Source: Actinomadura harenae (GTDB lineage Bacteria; Actinomycetota; Actinomycetes; Streptosporangiales; Streptosporangiaceae). Taken from it: DNA of 64,000 nt. The first letter of the stretch is position 1; every line of letters begins with the position of its first letter. Shown one piece after another: positions 26,899 through 35,317 of the stretch. Made by a program: the position numbers and the translations under genes. The notes under the pieces were generated by a model. The model saw only the letters and a program-made list of their open reading frames with translations, did no database searches and was not told where the DNA came from. The DNA is taken from assembly GCF_003696215.1 (NCBI RefSeq), contig NZ_RFFG01000010.1:1-64000 (forward strand), read 5' to 3'.

Positions 26899-28335
26899 TC
26901 AGTGACTCATGGTGTCCTCGTGAACGCGTGGGGCCGGGCTCGCCGGTCGTGACGTTCCGGCGCTCCTGGTCAGCCACAGGCCCGTGAGCACGGCTGTGGC
27001 CAAGGTGGCGACGCCGACCACGACGAAGGCGCTGTCGAGCCCCGCCTCGAAGGAGGCGCCACTGGACTGCCGGGTGCGGACGACGGCTCCGAGCACCGCC
27101 ACGCCGAGGACCGCGCCGATCTGCCGGGTGGTGCTGCTGACACCCGACGCCAGGCCGCCCTCCTGCGGGCTGACCGACTGGATGGCGGCGCCGGTCAGCG
27201 GGGACATGGTCAGGGCGAACCCGATCCCGACGACGGCCAGCCGCCACCACACGTTGGAGTAGCCGGTGTCGGCGTGCACGAAGCCCAGGGCCAGCAGTCC
27301 CAGTCCGGCCAGGGCCAGGCCGGTCGTGACCATGATCCGGAAGCCGTACCGGGCGGCGAGCCGGCCCGCGAACGGGCTGACGACGACCATCGCGAGCGTG
27401 GCGGGCAGCGTCTGCACCCCGGCGCGCAGGATCGAGCTGCCCTGGACGTAGACGAAGAACTGGGAGAAGAAGAACGACGAGCCCATGAGTGCGAAACCGA
27501 CCACGACCATGGCCGTGTTGGAGACCGTGAACAGCCGTTCCCGGAAGAGTCGCAGGGGCAGCATCGGTGCCGGGACCCGCCCTTCGACGACCACGAAGAC
27601 GACGAGGATCACGGCCGCGGCGGCGAAGCCGCCCAGGATCACCGGCGAGGTCCAGCCACGGGAGCCGCCCTCGATCAGCGCGTAGGTGAGCGCGCCCACG
27701 CCCAGGATGGACAGGACCGTTCCCGGGACGTCGATCGCCGGCGCGTTCGGGTTGCGGGACTCGTCCAGCACGCGCAGGCCGGCGACCAGCAGGGCCACGC
27801 CGACGGGCAGGTTGACGAGGAAGATGGCCGGCCAGCCGAAGGCCTCCACCAGAACGCCGCCGGCCAAGGGGTCGGCGGCCAGGCCGATTCCGCTGAGTCC
27901 GGCCCACAGTCCGATGGCCCTGACCCGCTCCTGCGGAACCGGATACGCGGCGGCGAGCAGTGTCAGCGAGGCGGGGCTCAGTGCCGCGGCCCCGATGCCC
28001 TGCAGTACCCGCCCGGCGATCAGCCAGCCGATCGAGGGCGCGGCGGAGCACAGGACGGACGCGGCGGTGAACACCACGACGCCGGCCAGGAAGATCCTCT
28101 TGCGGCCGAAGCGGTCGGCGAAGACGCCGCCCGACAGCAACAGCATGGCGACCAGGAGCACGTAGGCGTCGACGATCCATTGCAGCCCGGTCAACTGGGT
28201 GTGGAGCCGCTCCCGCATGTCGGGCAGCGCCGCGCCGACGATCGTGTTGTCGAGCAGCACCATGAACTGCCCCAGGCAGGTCACCGTGAGCAACGCCGCC
28301 CGGTTCGGCACGGCCACCGGCGGTTCAGACTTCAT
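26899..28335 (-). CDS. DHA2-family MFS drug exporter (14 helices)
   Basis: A 478-residue protein with the DHA2 layout. Helix 1 contains LLDNTIVGAALPDMRERL (motif D1 region) and motif A is GGVFADRFGRKRIFL. Motif C is in the GLAADPLAGGVLVEAFGWPAIF region, with a middle helix pair around GWTSPVILGG. It ends after helix 14 with a short polar tail. It likely exports hydrophobic cations or antibiotics. AGGAGG for its ATG (28333-28335) lies inside a large dyad, so repressor binding would cover its start. The divergent TetR is the expected repressor. Confidence 0.88.
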   Translation of the reverse strand: MKSEPPVAVPNRAALLTVTCLGQFMVLLDNTIVGAALPDMRERLHTQLTGLQWIVDAYVLLVAMLLLSGGVFADRFGRKRIFLAGVVVFTAASVLCSAAPSIGWLIAGRVLQGIGAAALSPASLTLLAAAYPVPQERVRAIGLWAGLSGIGLAADPLAGGVLVEAFGWPAIFLVNLPVGVALLVAGLRVLDESRNPNAPAIDVPGTVLSILGVGALTYALIEGGSRGWTSPVILGGFAAAAVILVVFVVVEGRVPAPMLPLRLFRERLFTVSNTAMVVVGFALMGSSFFFSQFFVYVQGSSILRAGVQTLPATLAMVVVSPFAGRLAARYGFRIMVTTGLALAGLGLLALGFVHADTGYSNVWWRLAVVGIGFALTMSPLTGAAIQSVSPQEGGLASGVSSTTRQIGAVLGVAVLGAVVRTRQSSGASFEAGLDSAFVVVGVATLATAVLTGLWLTRSAGTSRPASPAPRVHEDTMSH

Positions 28336-28337
28336 CC

Positions 28338-28374
28338 AGCCTCCTAAAGCAGTTCCCTACTGCTTTAGGAGGCT
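28338..28374. promoter_or_regulatory. 37-bp perfect dyad, TetR operator and possible RNA hairpin
   Basis: AGCCTCCTAAAGCAGT (28338-28353) and ACTGCTTTAGGAGGCT (28359-28374) are perfect 16-bp arms with a 5-bp spacer TCCCT. The ribosome binding site of the leftward MFS gene (AGGAGG on the minus strand) lies within the arm nearest its start. If transcribed, the arms would fold and hide it. Confidence 0.75.
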
Positions 28375-28423
28375 ACGCAGCGCGCGCCGTAAACGCAACT
28401 GCGGGCTGCGCTAAGGTCGGGGC

Positions 28424-28999
28424 ATGGAGGAGCGAAAACCGGTCCGGCGGCCCGGCGGGCGCAGTGCCCGCGTCCGGGCCGCAGTGCACCAGGCCGTCAC
28501 GGAACTGGTCGGCGAGCGCGGCTACGGCGAGTTCACGGTCGGTGACGTCGCGGCCCGCGCGGGCGTGGCCGACACCAGCGTCTACCGCCGGTGGGGCACC
28601 CTGGAGGCCCTGCTCGCCGACGTGGTCCTCACGCGCCTGAACGCGCGGTCGCCGATGCCCGACACCGGGAGCCTGGCCGGTGACCTGCACGCCTACGCGG
28701 CCCAGGTGGTGCGCGAGATCACCGGACCTGAAGGCCTCGCGGTGCTCCGCCTGGCCTTCGCCCTGTCGAACAAGGGCGAGCAGGGGCTGCGGGCACGCGA
28801 CGAGTTCCTCGCCGAACGCACCCGCTTCCTGCAGGCCATGCTCGACCGCGCCGCCGAACGCGGCGAGCGTCCACCCGACGTGATGGACGTGCTCGACCAC
28901 ATCATGGCCCCGATGTACATCCGCGTCCTGTTCGGTGAGGATCCGCTCACCCCGGACTACATCGCCGGACTGGTCGACCGGCTGCTGGGGCAGCCCTGA
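28424..28999 (+). CDS. TetR-family regulator of the DHA2 exporter
   Basis: A 191-residue protein with HTH VHQAVTELVGERGYGEFTV then GDVAARAGVADTSVYRRWG. The C-terminal domain resembles TetR_C_11-type (MAPMYIRVLFGEDPLTPDYI). It starts MEERKPVRRPGGRSARV; the basic N-terminal arm may contact DNA. It is divergent from the MFS gene with the perfect dyad between them, so autoregulation plus exporter repression is likely. Confidence 0.86.
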   Translation: MEERKPVRRPGGRSARVRAAVHQAVTELVGERGYGEFTVGDVAARAGVADTSVYRRWGTLEALLADVVLTRLNARSPMPDTGSLAGDLHAYAAQVVREITGPEGLAVLRLAFALSNKGEQGLRARDEFLAERTRFLQAMLDRAAERGERPPDVMDVLDHIMAPMYIRVLFGEDPLTPDYIAGLVDRLLGQP

Positions 29000-29032
29000 C
29001 CTCTGCCCTGGCAGAGACAAGGGGCAGAGACA

Positions 29033-29416
29033 CAGATCGTCCGGGCCCAGGCCGACATCGGCGCGCTGCGCGCCGAGTGCCCGGACGAGGAGTCCTTCGA
29101 CGACATCGGGGAGTTCGACCGCGCCTACGAGGACTGGGACGCGAGGTGCGAGGCGCTGCTGTGGAACCCCGACCGGACGGTCGGCGCGATCGTCCTGTGC
29201 CATGCGGGATGCGCGTCCCGCGTGTGGCTGGTCGTCAGCGGACCCGAGCGCGGACACCTGTGGTCGGACGACCGGGTCGACGACGTCGACCTCGTCGACC
29301 TCGCCCCGATGCTCGGCCCGGACGGCGAGCCGGTCACCTTCACCGCCTGGTACCGGGCATGGCTGGACGAGACCACCCGTGAGCTCGCCGGCCGTCAGGA
29401 CACGGCGAGCGTCTGA
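29033..29416 (+). pseudogene. SMI1/KNR4-like protein, C-terminal remnant
   Basis: The frame reads QIVRAQADIGALRAECPDEE, later GAIVLCHAGCASRVWLVVSG, GHLWSDDRVDD and FTAWYRAWLDETT. That is the end of a SMI1/KNR4 (SUKH-like) domain. Going upstream the frame reaches a stop at 28997-28999 without any ATG/GTG/TTG start, so the N-terminal half is gone. A short start at GTG 29222 would give only 64 residues. SUKH proteins are often immunity proteins of polymorphic toxins; no toxin is adjacent. Confidence 0.6.
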
Positions 29417-29518
29417 CGGCGGAGGGGGAGGTCGGAGGCGGGAATCAGCCGATCGGCTGATGCCGGGTCCGGCGGGATGGGCGATGCCCGGGAAGGGGAC
29501 GCCGGGAGATCCTCGGGC

Positions 29519-30424
29519 ATGGCGATCATCGAAGTCGACCGGCTCGCGAAGTCCTACGGGGGCCGGACGGTGCTGGACGGGGTGTCCTTCGCCGTCGAGG
29601 AGGGGGAGATCTTCGGGCTCCTCGGTCCCAACGGCGCCGGGAAGACCACCACCGTCGAGTGCGTGGAGGGGCTGCGCCGTCCCGACGGCGGTCGGGTGCG
29701 GGTGGCCGGGAGGGACCCGGCCACCGACCGGAGGCGCGTCACCCCGATCCTCGGCGTGCAGCTCCAGCACAGTGACCTTCAGGACAAGCTCACCGTCCGC
29801 GAGGCGCTGGAGCTGTACGGCGCCTTCTACCCGCACCCGGCGGACCGGCGCGAGCTGGCCGGGCGGCTCGGCCTGGACGACCTGCTCGACCGGCGCTTCG
29901 GGACACTGTCGGGCGGGCAGAAGCAGCGCCTGTTCATCGCGCTGGCGCTGATCGGACGTCCGAGGGTGGTGGTCCTGGACGAGCTGACCACCGGCCTGGA
30001 CCCGAACGCGCGCCGCGACACCTGGGAGCTCATCGACGGCCTCCGCGACGACGGCGTGACGATCCTGCTGGTCACCCACTTCATGGAGGAGGCGCAGCGG
30101 CTGTGCGACCGCGTCGCCGTGCTCCGGTCGGGGGTCCTGGCCGCGCTGGACACGCCCGCCGGGCTCATCGAGCATGCCCGGAACGCGACCGTCGTGTCCT
30201 TCACCCCCTCGCGGCCGCCCGGTGACGACGCGCTCGCCGCGTTGCCCGCCCTCCGGACCGTCCGGCGCGCGGACGACGGGCGGCTGGTCGTCAGCGGGAC
30301 GGACGCGACCGTCGAGGCGCTGATGTCCCTGCTCGCGCGCGACGGGATCACCGCGCACAACCTCCGGGTGGAGAGCGCCACCCTCGACGACGCCTATCTC
30401 GACCTGACCCGCGGGGAGCACTGA
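29519..30424 (+). CDS. ABC transporter ATP-binding protein (drug-export type)
   Basis: A 301-residue DrrA-type ATPase. Walker A is GLLGPNGAGKTTT at residues 33-45, the signature is LSGGQKQRLF, Walker B is VVVLDELTTGLDP and the H-loop is LLVTHFMEEA. A C-terminal domain of about 80 residues follows, as in daunorubicin-resistance ATPases. The ATG at 29519 has GGGAG about 10 nt upstream. It is followed after 1 bp by the permease gene and then by a two-component system, a typical layout for an exporter that responds to a signal. Confidence 0.9.
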   Translation: MAIIEVDRLAKSYGGRTVLDGVSFAVEEGEIFGLLGPNGAGKTTTVECVEGLRRPDGGRVRVAGRDPATDRRRVTPILGVQLQHSDLQDKLTVREALELYGAFYPHPADRRELAGRLGLDDLLDRRFGTLSGGQKQRLFIALALIGRPRVVVLDELTTGLDPNARRDTWELIDGLRDDGVTILLVTHFMEEAQRLCDRVAVLRSGVLAALDTPAGLIEHARNATVVSFTPSRPPGDDALAALPALRTVRRADDGRLVVSGTDATVEALMSLLARDGITAHNLRVESATLDDAYLDLTRGEH

Positions 30425-30425
30425 C

Positions 30426-31166
30426 ATGTCCGCGTCCATCGCCGTCCTGAGGGCCGAGGCCCGGCTGCTGTCCCGTGAACCGGCCAGCGTGTTCTGGATC
30501 CTCGCCTTCCCCGCCCTGCTGCTGGCGCTGGTCGGCTTGGTCCCGTCCTTCCGGGCGGAGGCCACCTCCCCCGGCGGGGGACGGACCATCGACCTGTACG
30601 TCCCGGTGACCGTGCTGCTCGGACTGGTCATGGCCGGTCTCCAGTCGCTGCCGCCGACCCTCGCGGGCTATCGCGAGAAGGGCATCCTGCGCCGCATGTC
30701 GACGACGCCGGTCCGGCCGTCGGCGCTCCTGGCCGCCCAGGTGGTCGTGCACGGCGCCGCCGCGCTGGCGAGCGGGGTCGTCGTCCTGGTCGTCGGACGC
30801 GTGCTGTACGGCGTCGCCCTTCCGGCCAACCCCGCCGCGTACGCGGGGACGCTGGTCCTGGTCACGCTCACCGCCCTGGTCGCCGGGGCGCTCGTCGCCG
30901 CGCTGTCGCGCACCGCGAAGGGCTCCACCACGGTCGCCACGATCCTGTTCTTCCCCGTCGCGTTCACTGCGGGGGTGTACGTTCCGGTCCAGTCCATGGC
31001 GGAGGAGCTGCGGCGCGTCGTGGAACTGACCCCGTTCGGCGCCGCCTCCCAGGCGCTCCACCAGGCGTCGTCCGGCGGTTGGCCCGGGCCGTCCCACCTG
31101 GCCATCATGCTGGTGTGGACCGTGGTGCTGGGAGGGGTCTCCGCCCGCTGGTTCCGCTGGGAATGA
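30426..31166 (+). CDS. ABC-2 type permease, partner of the upstream ATPase
   Basis: A 246-residue membrane protein with six hydrophobic segments: helix 1 PASVFWILAFPALLLALVGL, then LYVPVTVLLGLVMAGLQSLP, a cytoplasmic YREKGILRRMSTTPV loop (the ABC2_membrane signature region), a pair around LVVGRVLYGV, FFPVAFTAGVYVPVQSM and a C-terminal LAIMLVWTVVLGGVSARW. It forms the channel of a heteromeric exporter with the preceding ATPase. Confidence 0.88.
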   Translation: MSASIAVLRAEARLLSREPASVFWILAFPALLLALVGLVPSFRAEATSPGGGRTIDLYVPVTVLLGLVMAGLQSLPPTLAGYREKGILRRMSTTPVRPSALLAAQVVVHGAAALASGVVVLVVGRVLYGVALPANPAAYAGTLVLVTLTALVAGALVAALSRTAKGSTTVATILFFPVAFTAGVYVPVQSMAEELRRVVELTPFGAASQALHQASSGGWPGPSHLAIMLVWTVVLGGVSARWFRWE

Positions 31167-31188
31167 TCAGAACGCGGGGGGACAGGCG

Positions 31189-32562
31189 ATGGACGGCACA
31201 CCGGACGGGCGGACGGCACTCGCCGTGAAAGAGCCCCCGCCCGCCGCGAACCACACGGCACTCGCGGCGAACGACACCGCGCTCGCGGTGAGCGAGATGC
31301 CGGACGCGGGGGACGCGGGGGACGCGCGCGGCGTGCTGGTCTGGCCGCGCTGGCTGCGGTCCGGGGCGCCGTTCGTGCTGCTGGGAGCGGGTGCGGCGCT
31401 CGCGACGGTCAGCGCGGACGCGCTGATGACGCCGGACAGGAGGCGCGCCACGGTCGTCCTCGCGGTGGCGGCGCTGGTCCTGGAGACGTGGTGGGGGCTC
31501 GCGGGTGGGAGGGGGCGTCCGCGCGGCCCGGCACATCGGATCTACTACCTGCTGCGGTGGGCGGCCGGTTTCGGACTGGCCTGGTGCAACCCCCTGTTCG
31601 CCGTCTACGCGCTGCTCGGCTACTACGACGCGGAGCGGCTGCTGCCGCGTCACCTGGTGCGTCCCGCGCTGTTCGCCACCGCCGTCACCATGGCGGGCTC
31701 CAACGCCGGTGGCCTCCCGCCCGCCGAGGGCAGGCACTGGCTGGCGTTCGTGGCGCTGCTCGCACTGCACGCCGGACTCGCCCTCGGCTTCGACCACCTG
31801 GTCGTCAAGGACTCCGAGTACGCGGCGTCCAGAGCGGCGGCCCTGGCCGAGGCGCGCCGGGCCAACGCCCGCCTCACCCAGGCGCTCCAGGAGAACGCCG
31901 GACTCCACGCCCAGCTTCTCCTCCAGGCCAGGGAGGCCGGTGTCGCCGACGAGCGCAGGCGGCTCGCCGCCGAGATCCACGACACGCTGGCCCAGGGCCT
32001 GACCGGCATCGTCACCCAGCTCCAGGCGGCGGCCGACAGCCCCGACCCGGCCACGACCCGCGGCCATGTGCGGCGCGCGTCCGCGCTGGCCCGGCACAGC
32101 CTGGGGGAGGCCCGGCGGTCCGTCCAGGACCTCGGGCCCGGCCAGCTGGAGCACGACCCGCTGTGCACGGCCCTGGAGAAGATCGTCAAGGACTGGTCGG
32201 ACGAGACGGGCGTCCAGGCGGAGTTCGTCCTCACCGGCACGGCCGAACCCCTCCACGACGAGATCGAGGCCGCGCTGCTGCGCATCGCCCAGGAGGCGCT
32301 CGCGAACGTCGCCCGCCACGCGGACGCCCGGCGCACCGGCGTCACGCTCTCCTACATGGACGACGAGGTGAGCCTGGACGTCCGCGACGACGGAACCGGC
32401 TTCGACCCCCGCACGCCTCCCGCGCGCGAGGGCGCCGGAGGCTTCGGCCTCAGCGGCATGCGGGCCCGCGCCGAACGCGTCGCCGGAACCCTCAACGTCG
32501 AGTCGGCCCCAGGATTCGGGACGGCCCTGTCCGCGCAAGTACCGTTGGTGCGCCATGACTGA
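31189..32562 (+). CDS. NarL-type sensor histidine kinase
   Basis: A 457-residue HisKA_3 kinase. Residues 1-50 are a Thr/Ala-rich cytoplasmic leader with repeated TALA motifs. Residues about 55-205 contain five to six membrane segments. A short coiled-coil follows (AEARRANARLTQALQENAGL), then the DHp domain with ERRRLAAEIHDTLAQGL (phospho-His264) and a HATPase with QEALANVARHADA (N box) and DVRDDGTGFDP (G1). No extracellular sensor domain is evident, so the signal is probably in or near the membrane, for example the ABC exporter substrate. It overlaps the regulator gene by 8 bp. Confidence 0.9.
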   Translation: MDGTPDGRTALAVKEPPPAANHTALAANDTALAVSEMPDAGDAGDARGVLVWPRWLRSGAPFVLLGAGAALATVSADALMTPDRRRATVVLAVAALVLETWWGLAGGRGRPRGPAHRIYYLLRWAAGFGLAWCNPLFAVYALLGYYDAERLLPRHLVRPALFATAVTMAGSNAGGLPPAEGRHWLAFVALLALHAGLALGFDHLVVKDSEYAASRAAALAEARRANARLTQALQENAGLHAQLLLQAREAGVADERRRLAAEIHDTLAQGLTGIVTQLQAAADSPDPATTRGHVRRASALARHSLGEARRSVQDLGPGQLEHDPLCTALEKIVKDWSDETGVQAEFVLTGTAEPLHDEIEAALLRIAQEALANVARHADARRTGVTLSYMDDEVSLDVRDDGTGFDPRTPPAREGAGGFGLSGMRARAERVAGTLNVESAPGFGTALSAQVPLVRHD

Positions 32563-33244
32563 CCCCCTCGCCACCTCCGGCGATGCCACCTCCGGTGATG
32601 CCGCCTCGTCGTCCTCGCCGCGTCCCGTCACGCTGGTCATCGCGGACGACCATCCCGTCGTCCGGCACGGCCTGCACAGCATCTTCGCCTCGTCGCCGGA
32701 CTTCGCGGTGCTGGGCGAGGCCGCCGACGGGCCGGAGGCGGTCGAGCTGGTGGCCCGCCTGGACCCGGACGTCGTCCTGATGGACCTGCGCATGCCCGGC
32801 GGCGGTGGCGTCGAGGCGATCGAGGAGCTGTCCCGGCGACGCGTCCGGACGCGGGTGCTCGTGCTCACCACCTACGACACCGACTCCGACACCGTCGCGG
32901 CCATCGAGGCCGGGGCGACCGGTTACCTGCTCAAGGACACCCCGCGCGACGAGCTGTTCGACGCCGCGCGGGCCGCCGCCGAGGGCCGGACGATGCTGTC
33001 CCCGGCCATCGCCGCCCGACTGGTCTCCCGGATGCGCTCCCCGGGCAACGACGCTCTGAGCGCTCGCGAGCGCGACGTCCTGCGCCTGGTCGCGCAGGGG
33101 ACGTCCAACCGGGAGATCGCCGCGCTCCTGTTCATCAGTGAGGCCACCGTCAAGAGCCACCTCACCCACATCTACGGAAAGCTGCAGGTCAAGGACCGCG
33201 CCGCCGCCGTGGCGACCGCCTATGAGCGAGGCATCCTCGGCTGA
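32555..33244 (+). CDS. NarL/LuxR-type response regulator
   Basis: A 229-residue protein. The receiver domain has the acidic pair DD (31-32), the phospho-acceptor Asp77 in VVLMDLRMPG, the Thr in VLVLTTYD and the Lys in YLLKDTPRDELF. The C-terminal LuxR HTH is LSARERDVLRLVAQGTSNRE then IAALLFISEATVKSHL. It is cognate to the upstream kinase by overlap. It most likely controls the ABC exporter genes just upstream (inference from position). Confidence 0.92.
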   Translation: MTDPLATSGDATSGDAASSSSPRPVTLVIADDHPVVRHGLHSIFASSPDFAVLGEAADGPEAVELVARLDPDVVLMDLRMPGGGGVEAIEELSRRRVRTRVLVLTTYDTDSDTVAAIEAGATGYLLKDTPRDELFDAARAAAEGRTMLSPAIAARLVSRMRSPGNDALSARERDVLRLVAQGTSNREIAALLFISEATVKSHLTHIYGKLQVKDRAAAVATAYERGILG

Positions 33245-33277
33245 CCGCCCGCGCTCTTCCGGTGAGGCCCGGCCCGG

Positions 33278-33895
33278 TCAGGGGGCGGGTTCGGCGTCGC
33301 GGAGTTCGCGGAACGTCGAGGGGGTCGCCCACCCGCGCAGCGCGGCGGGGATCGCCGAGCGGAACGCCGCGTCGGCGGTGGGGGCGTCGAGGGCGTCGGC
33401 CAGTTCGAGCGTCACCAGGCCGTGCAGGGTGATCCACAGGGAGAGGGCGATCGACGTCGGGTCGCCCGCGAGGACGGATCGCGCCACGGCCCGGTCGATC
33501 GCCGCGACGAGCGGCCGGACGGGGTCCTGCGTGCCGACCTCGCCCGACGGGTCGAAGGACTGCGCGCCCCCGAACAGCACCGTGTAGAGGTGGCTGTGCC
33601 CGCGCCCCCACCGCCGGTAGGCGGCGGCCAGGGCATGGAGGTCGGCGAGGGGGTCCTCGGAGGAGGGCACCGCCGACAGGTCCTGGAACAGGCCGGCGAC
33701 GGCCCGGTCGCGCACGGCCCGGATCAGCCCGTCCTTGCCACCGAACAGGGAGTAGACCGCCGTGGTCGAGGCGTCGGCGGCGGCCGCCACGGCGCGGACG
33801 GTGACCGACTCCCGTGGACCCGTGGCCAGCATCTCGGTCGCGCGCGCGACGAGCCGCTCTCCGACCGCCTCGTCGTTCGTCCTCGGTCGTCCCAT
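33278..33895 (-). CDS. TetR-family regulator opposite the hydrolase gene
   Basis: A 205-residue protein starting MGRPRTNDEAVGERL. The HTH is LVARATEMLATGPRESV then TVRAVAAAADASTTAVYSLFGGK. The C-terminal half has HSHLYTVLFGGAQSF and LSLWITLHGLVTLELA, matching the TetR_C WHG-type regulators. It is divergent from the alpha/beta hydrolase with a 31-bp dyad between them. It converges on the response regulator gene. Confidence 0.86.
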   Translation of the reverse strand: MGRPRTNDEAVGERLVARATEMLATGPRESVTVRAVAAAADASTTAVYSLFGGKDGLIRAVRDRAVAGLFQDLSAVPSSEDPLADLHALAAAYRRWGRGHSHLYTVLFGGAQSFDPSGEVGTQDPVRPLVAAIDRAVARSVLAGDPTSIALSLWITLHGLVTLELADALDAPTADAAFRSAIPAALRGWATPSTFRELRDAEPAP

Positions 33896-33921
33896 GCGGG
33901 AGAGCCTACCGCCCGTGGTAA

Positions 33922-33952
33922 CGTCGTTTTGAAACAACGTTTTAAAACGACG
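33922..33952. promoter_or_regulatory. 31-bp TetR operator dyad
   Basis: CGTCGTTTT (33922-33930) and AAAACGACG (33944-33952) are perfect 9-bp arms over a 13-bp centre that itself contains GAAAC and CGTTTT sub-repeats. It ends 9 bp before the hydrolase start. Confidence 0.65.
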
Positions 33953-33961
33953 GGATCCCCC

Positions 33962-35296
33962 ATGCCCACCTTCGCCCTGCGTTCCCTCCGCCTCATCGGA
34001 CGCCTGCTGGCGGCACTGGCCGCCGTCATGGCGGCGACCGTCCTCTTCCTGGTGTCGATCGTCCTCACCGACGGGGCCGCCTCGGGATTCGCCGCCTGGG
34101 CGGCGACCCTCGCCCTCGCCCTCGCCGTCGCGTTCTGGCGGAGCCGCCGCCGTGCCCGCGCGGCGCGGCTCGTGCCGTTCGTGCCGGTGCTCGTCGCGGC
34201 GGCGCTGACGGTCACGGTCTGCGTCCCGACCGTGTCCACGACCCGGCGGCTCCCGCCCGACCTGCCCTTCGTCGCCACGGACCACTGGAGCCTGAGCACC
34301 GGCAGCAGGGTCGCCGTGTACCACTACCCGCCCACCGGCTCCGGCCCTCGCCATCCGATCCCGCTCGTGTACCTCAACGGGGGACCGGTCCGCGGTATAT
34401 CGGTGCTCGACCACCGCTTCCTGCGGCTTCTGGCCGGACGGGGCTACGACGTCTACACCTACGAACAGGCCGGAGGCGGACGCAGCGACCTGCTCCCCAT
34501 GGGCGAGTACACGATTTCCCGATCGGTCCGCGACCTCGGCGCCTTCGTCCAGCGGCTGGGGAAGGGCAAGGCGGACGTCCTCGGATTCTCGTCGGGCGGG
34601 GCCCTGCTCACCCGGGCCCTCGCCGAACCCTCCGTCGCCGCCCGCCTGCACCGGGCGGTCGTCGCCGAGCCCGGCCCGATGGACGGCCCCACCGCCAAGC
34701 TCGGCGGGCACAAGGGGCGCCCGTCCGCGCGCGGCCTCGCCCCGGCCATGACCGGACCGCGCTCGACCCGCGTCCCCCGGTACGCCGTGACCTTCGGGCT
34801 GATGCGGCTCGGCCTCCTCAGCCCCGGCACCGGGCTGGTCGGGCAGGCCGAGGGCGTCAACGCGTTCACCGCCGCCGACCTCGGCAGCGACACCGCCTCC
34901 GCCTACTGCGCGCGGGACGCGCACCGCATCCCGACCGAGGACACGGCGGACAACTTCTCCTTCAGCGCCGCCGCCAGCCTCCACATCCAGCAGACGGTGA
35001 AGGACTCGCCGTCGATCGCCCCTCAGCTGAGGCGCTCGAAGACGCCCGCCATGCTGATGATCGCCGAGTGCTCCTCCCAGATCCGCCAGTGGGAGACGAC
35101 CGTCCTGGCCACCGACCTCGCCGTCCAGCGGACGCAGTACATGCCCGGCGTCGGGCACCACATGTGGAACGGCCTGGACGGCGACAACGACCGGGCTGCC
35201 GCCGTCATCACCGCGTTCCTGCAAGACCGGCCCGCGCCTTTGCCGAACTACCCCACCCGCGAGCAGATCCCCGCCTTCCTGAGCGAAGGCCGGTGA
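33962..35296 (+). CDS. membrane-anchored alpha/beta hydrolase
   Basis: A 444-residue protein. The first about 100 residues hold three hydrophobic segments: LIGRLLAALAAVMAATVLFL, SGFAAWAATLALALAVAFW and LVPFVPVLVAAALTV. The alpha/beta hydrolase domain follows. It has PLVYLNGGPVRG (HGGP-like oxyanion loop), TYEQAGGGRS and the nucleophile elbow GFSSGGAL (Ser). The catalytic His is in GVGHHMWNG near the end. The fold resembles proline-iminopeptidase-type hydrolases. The ATG at 33962 is very close to the operator. TetR control of a surface hydrolase suggests response to an external ester or peptide, which is speculative. Confidence 0.8.
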   Translation: MPTFALRSLRLIGRLLAALAAVMAATVLFLVSIVLTDGAASGFAAWAATLALALAVAFWRSRRRARAARLVPFVPVLVAAALTVTVCVPTVSTTRRLPPDLPFVATDHWSLSTGSRVAVYHYPPTGSGPRHPIPLVYLNGGPVRGISVLDHRFLRLLAGRGYDVYTYEQAGGGRSDLLPMGEYTISRSVRDLGAFVQRLGKGKADVLGFSSGGALLTRALAEPSVAARLHRAVVAEPGPMDGPTAKLGGHKGRPSARGLAPAMTGPRSTRVPRYAVTFGLMRLGLLSPGTGLVGQAEGVNAFTAADLGSDTASAYCARDAHRIPTEDTADNFSFSAAASLHIQQTVKDSPSIAPQLRRSKTPAMLMIAECSSQIRQWETTVLATDLAVQRTQYMPGVGHHMWNGLDGDNDRAAAVITAFLQDRPAPLPNYPTREQIPAFLSEGR

Positions 35297-35317
35297 CCCG
35301 CGCGCGAAGACGGTCCC

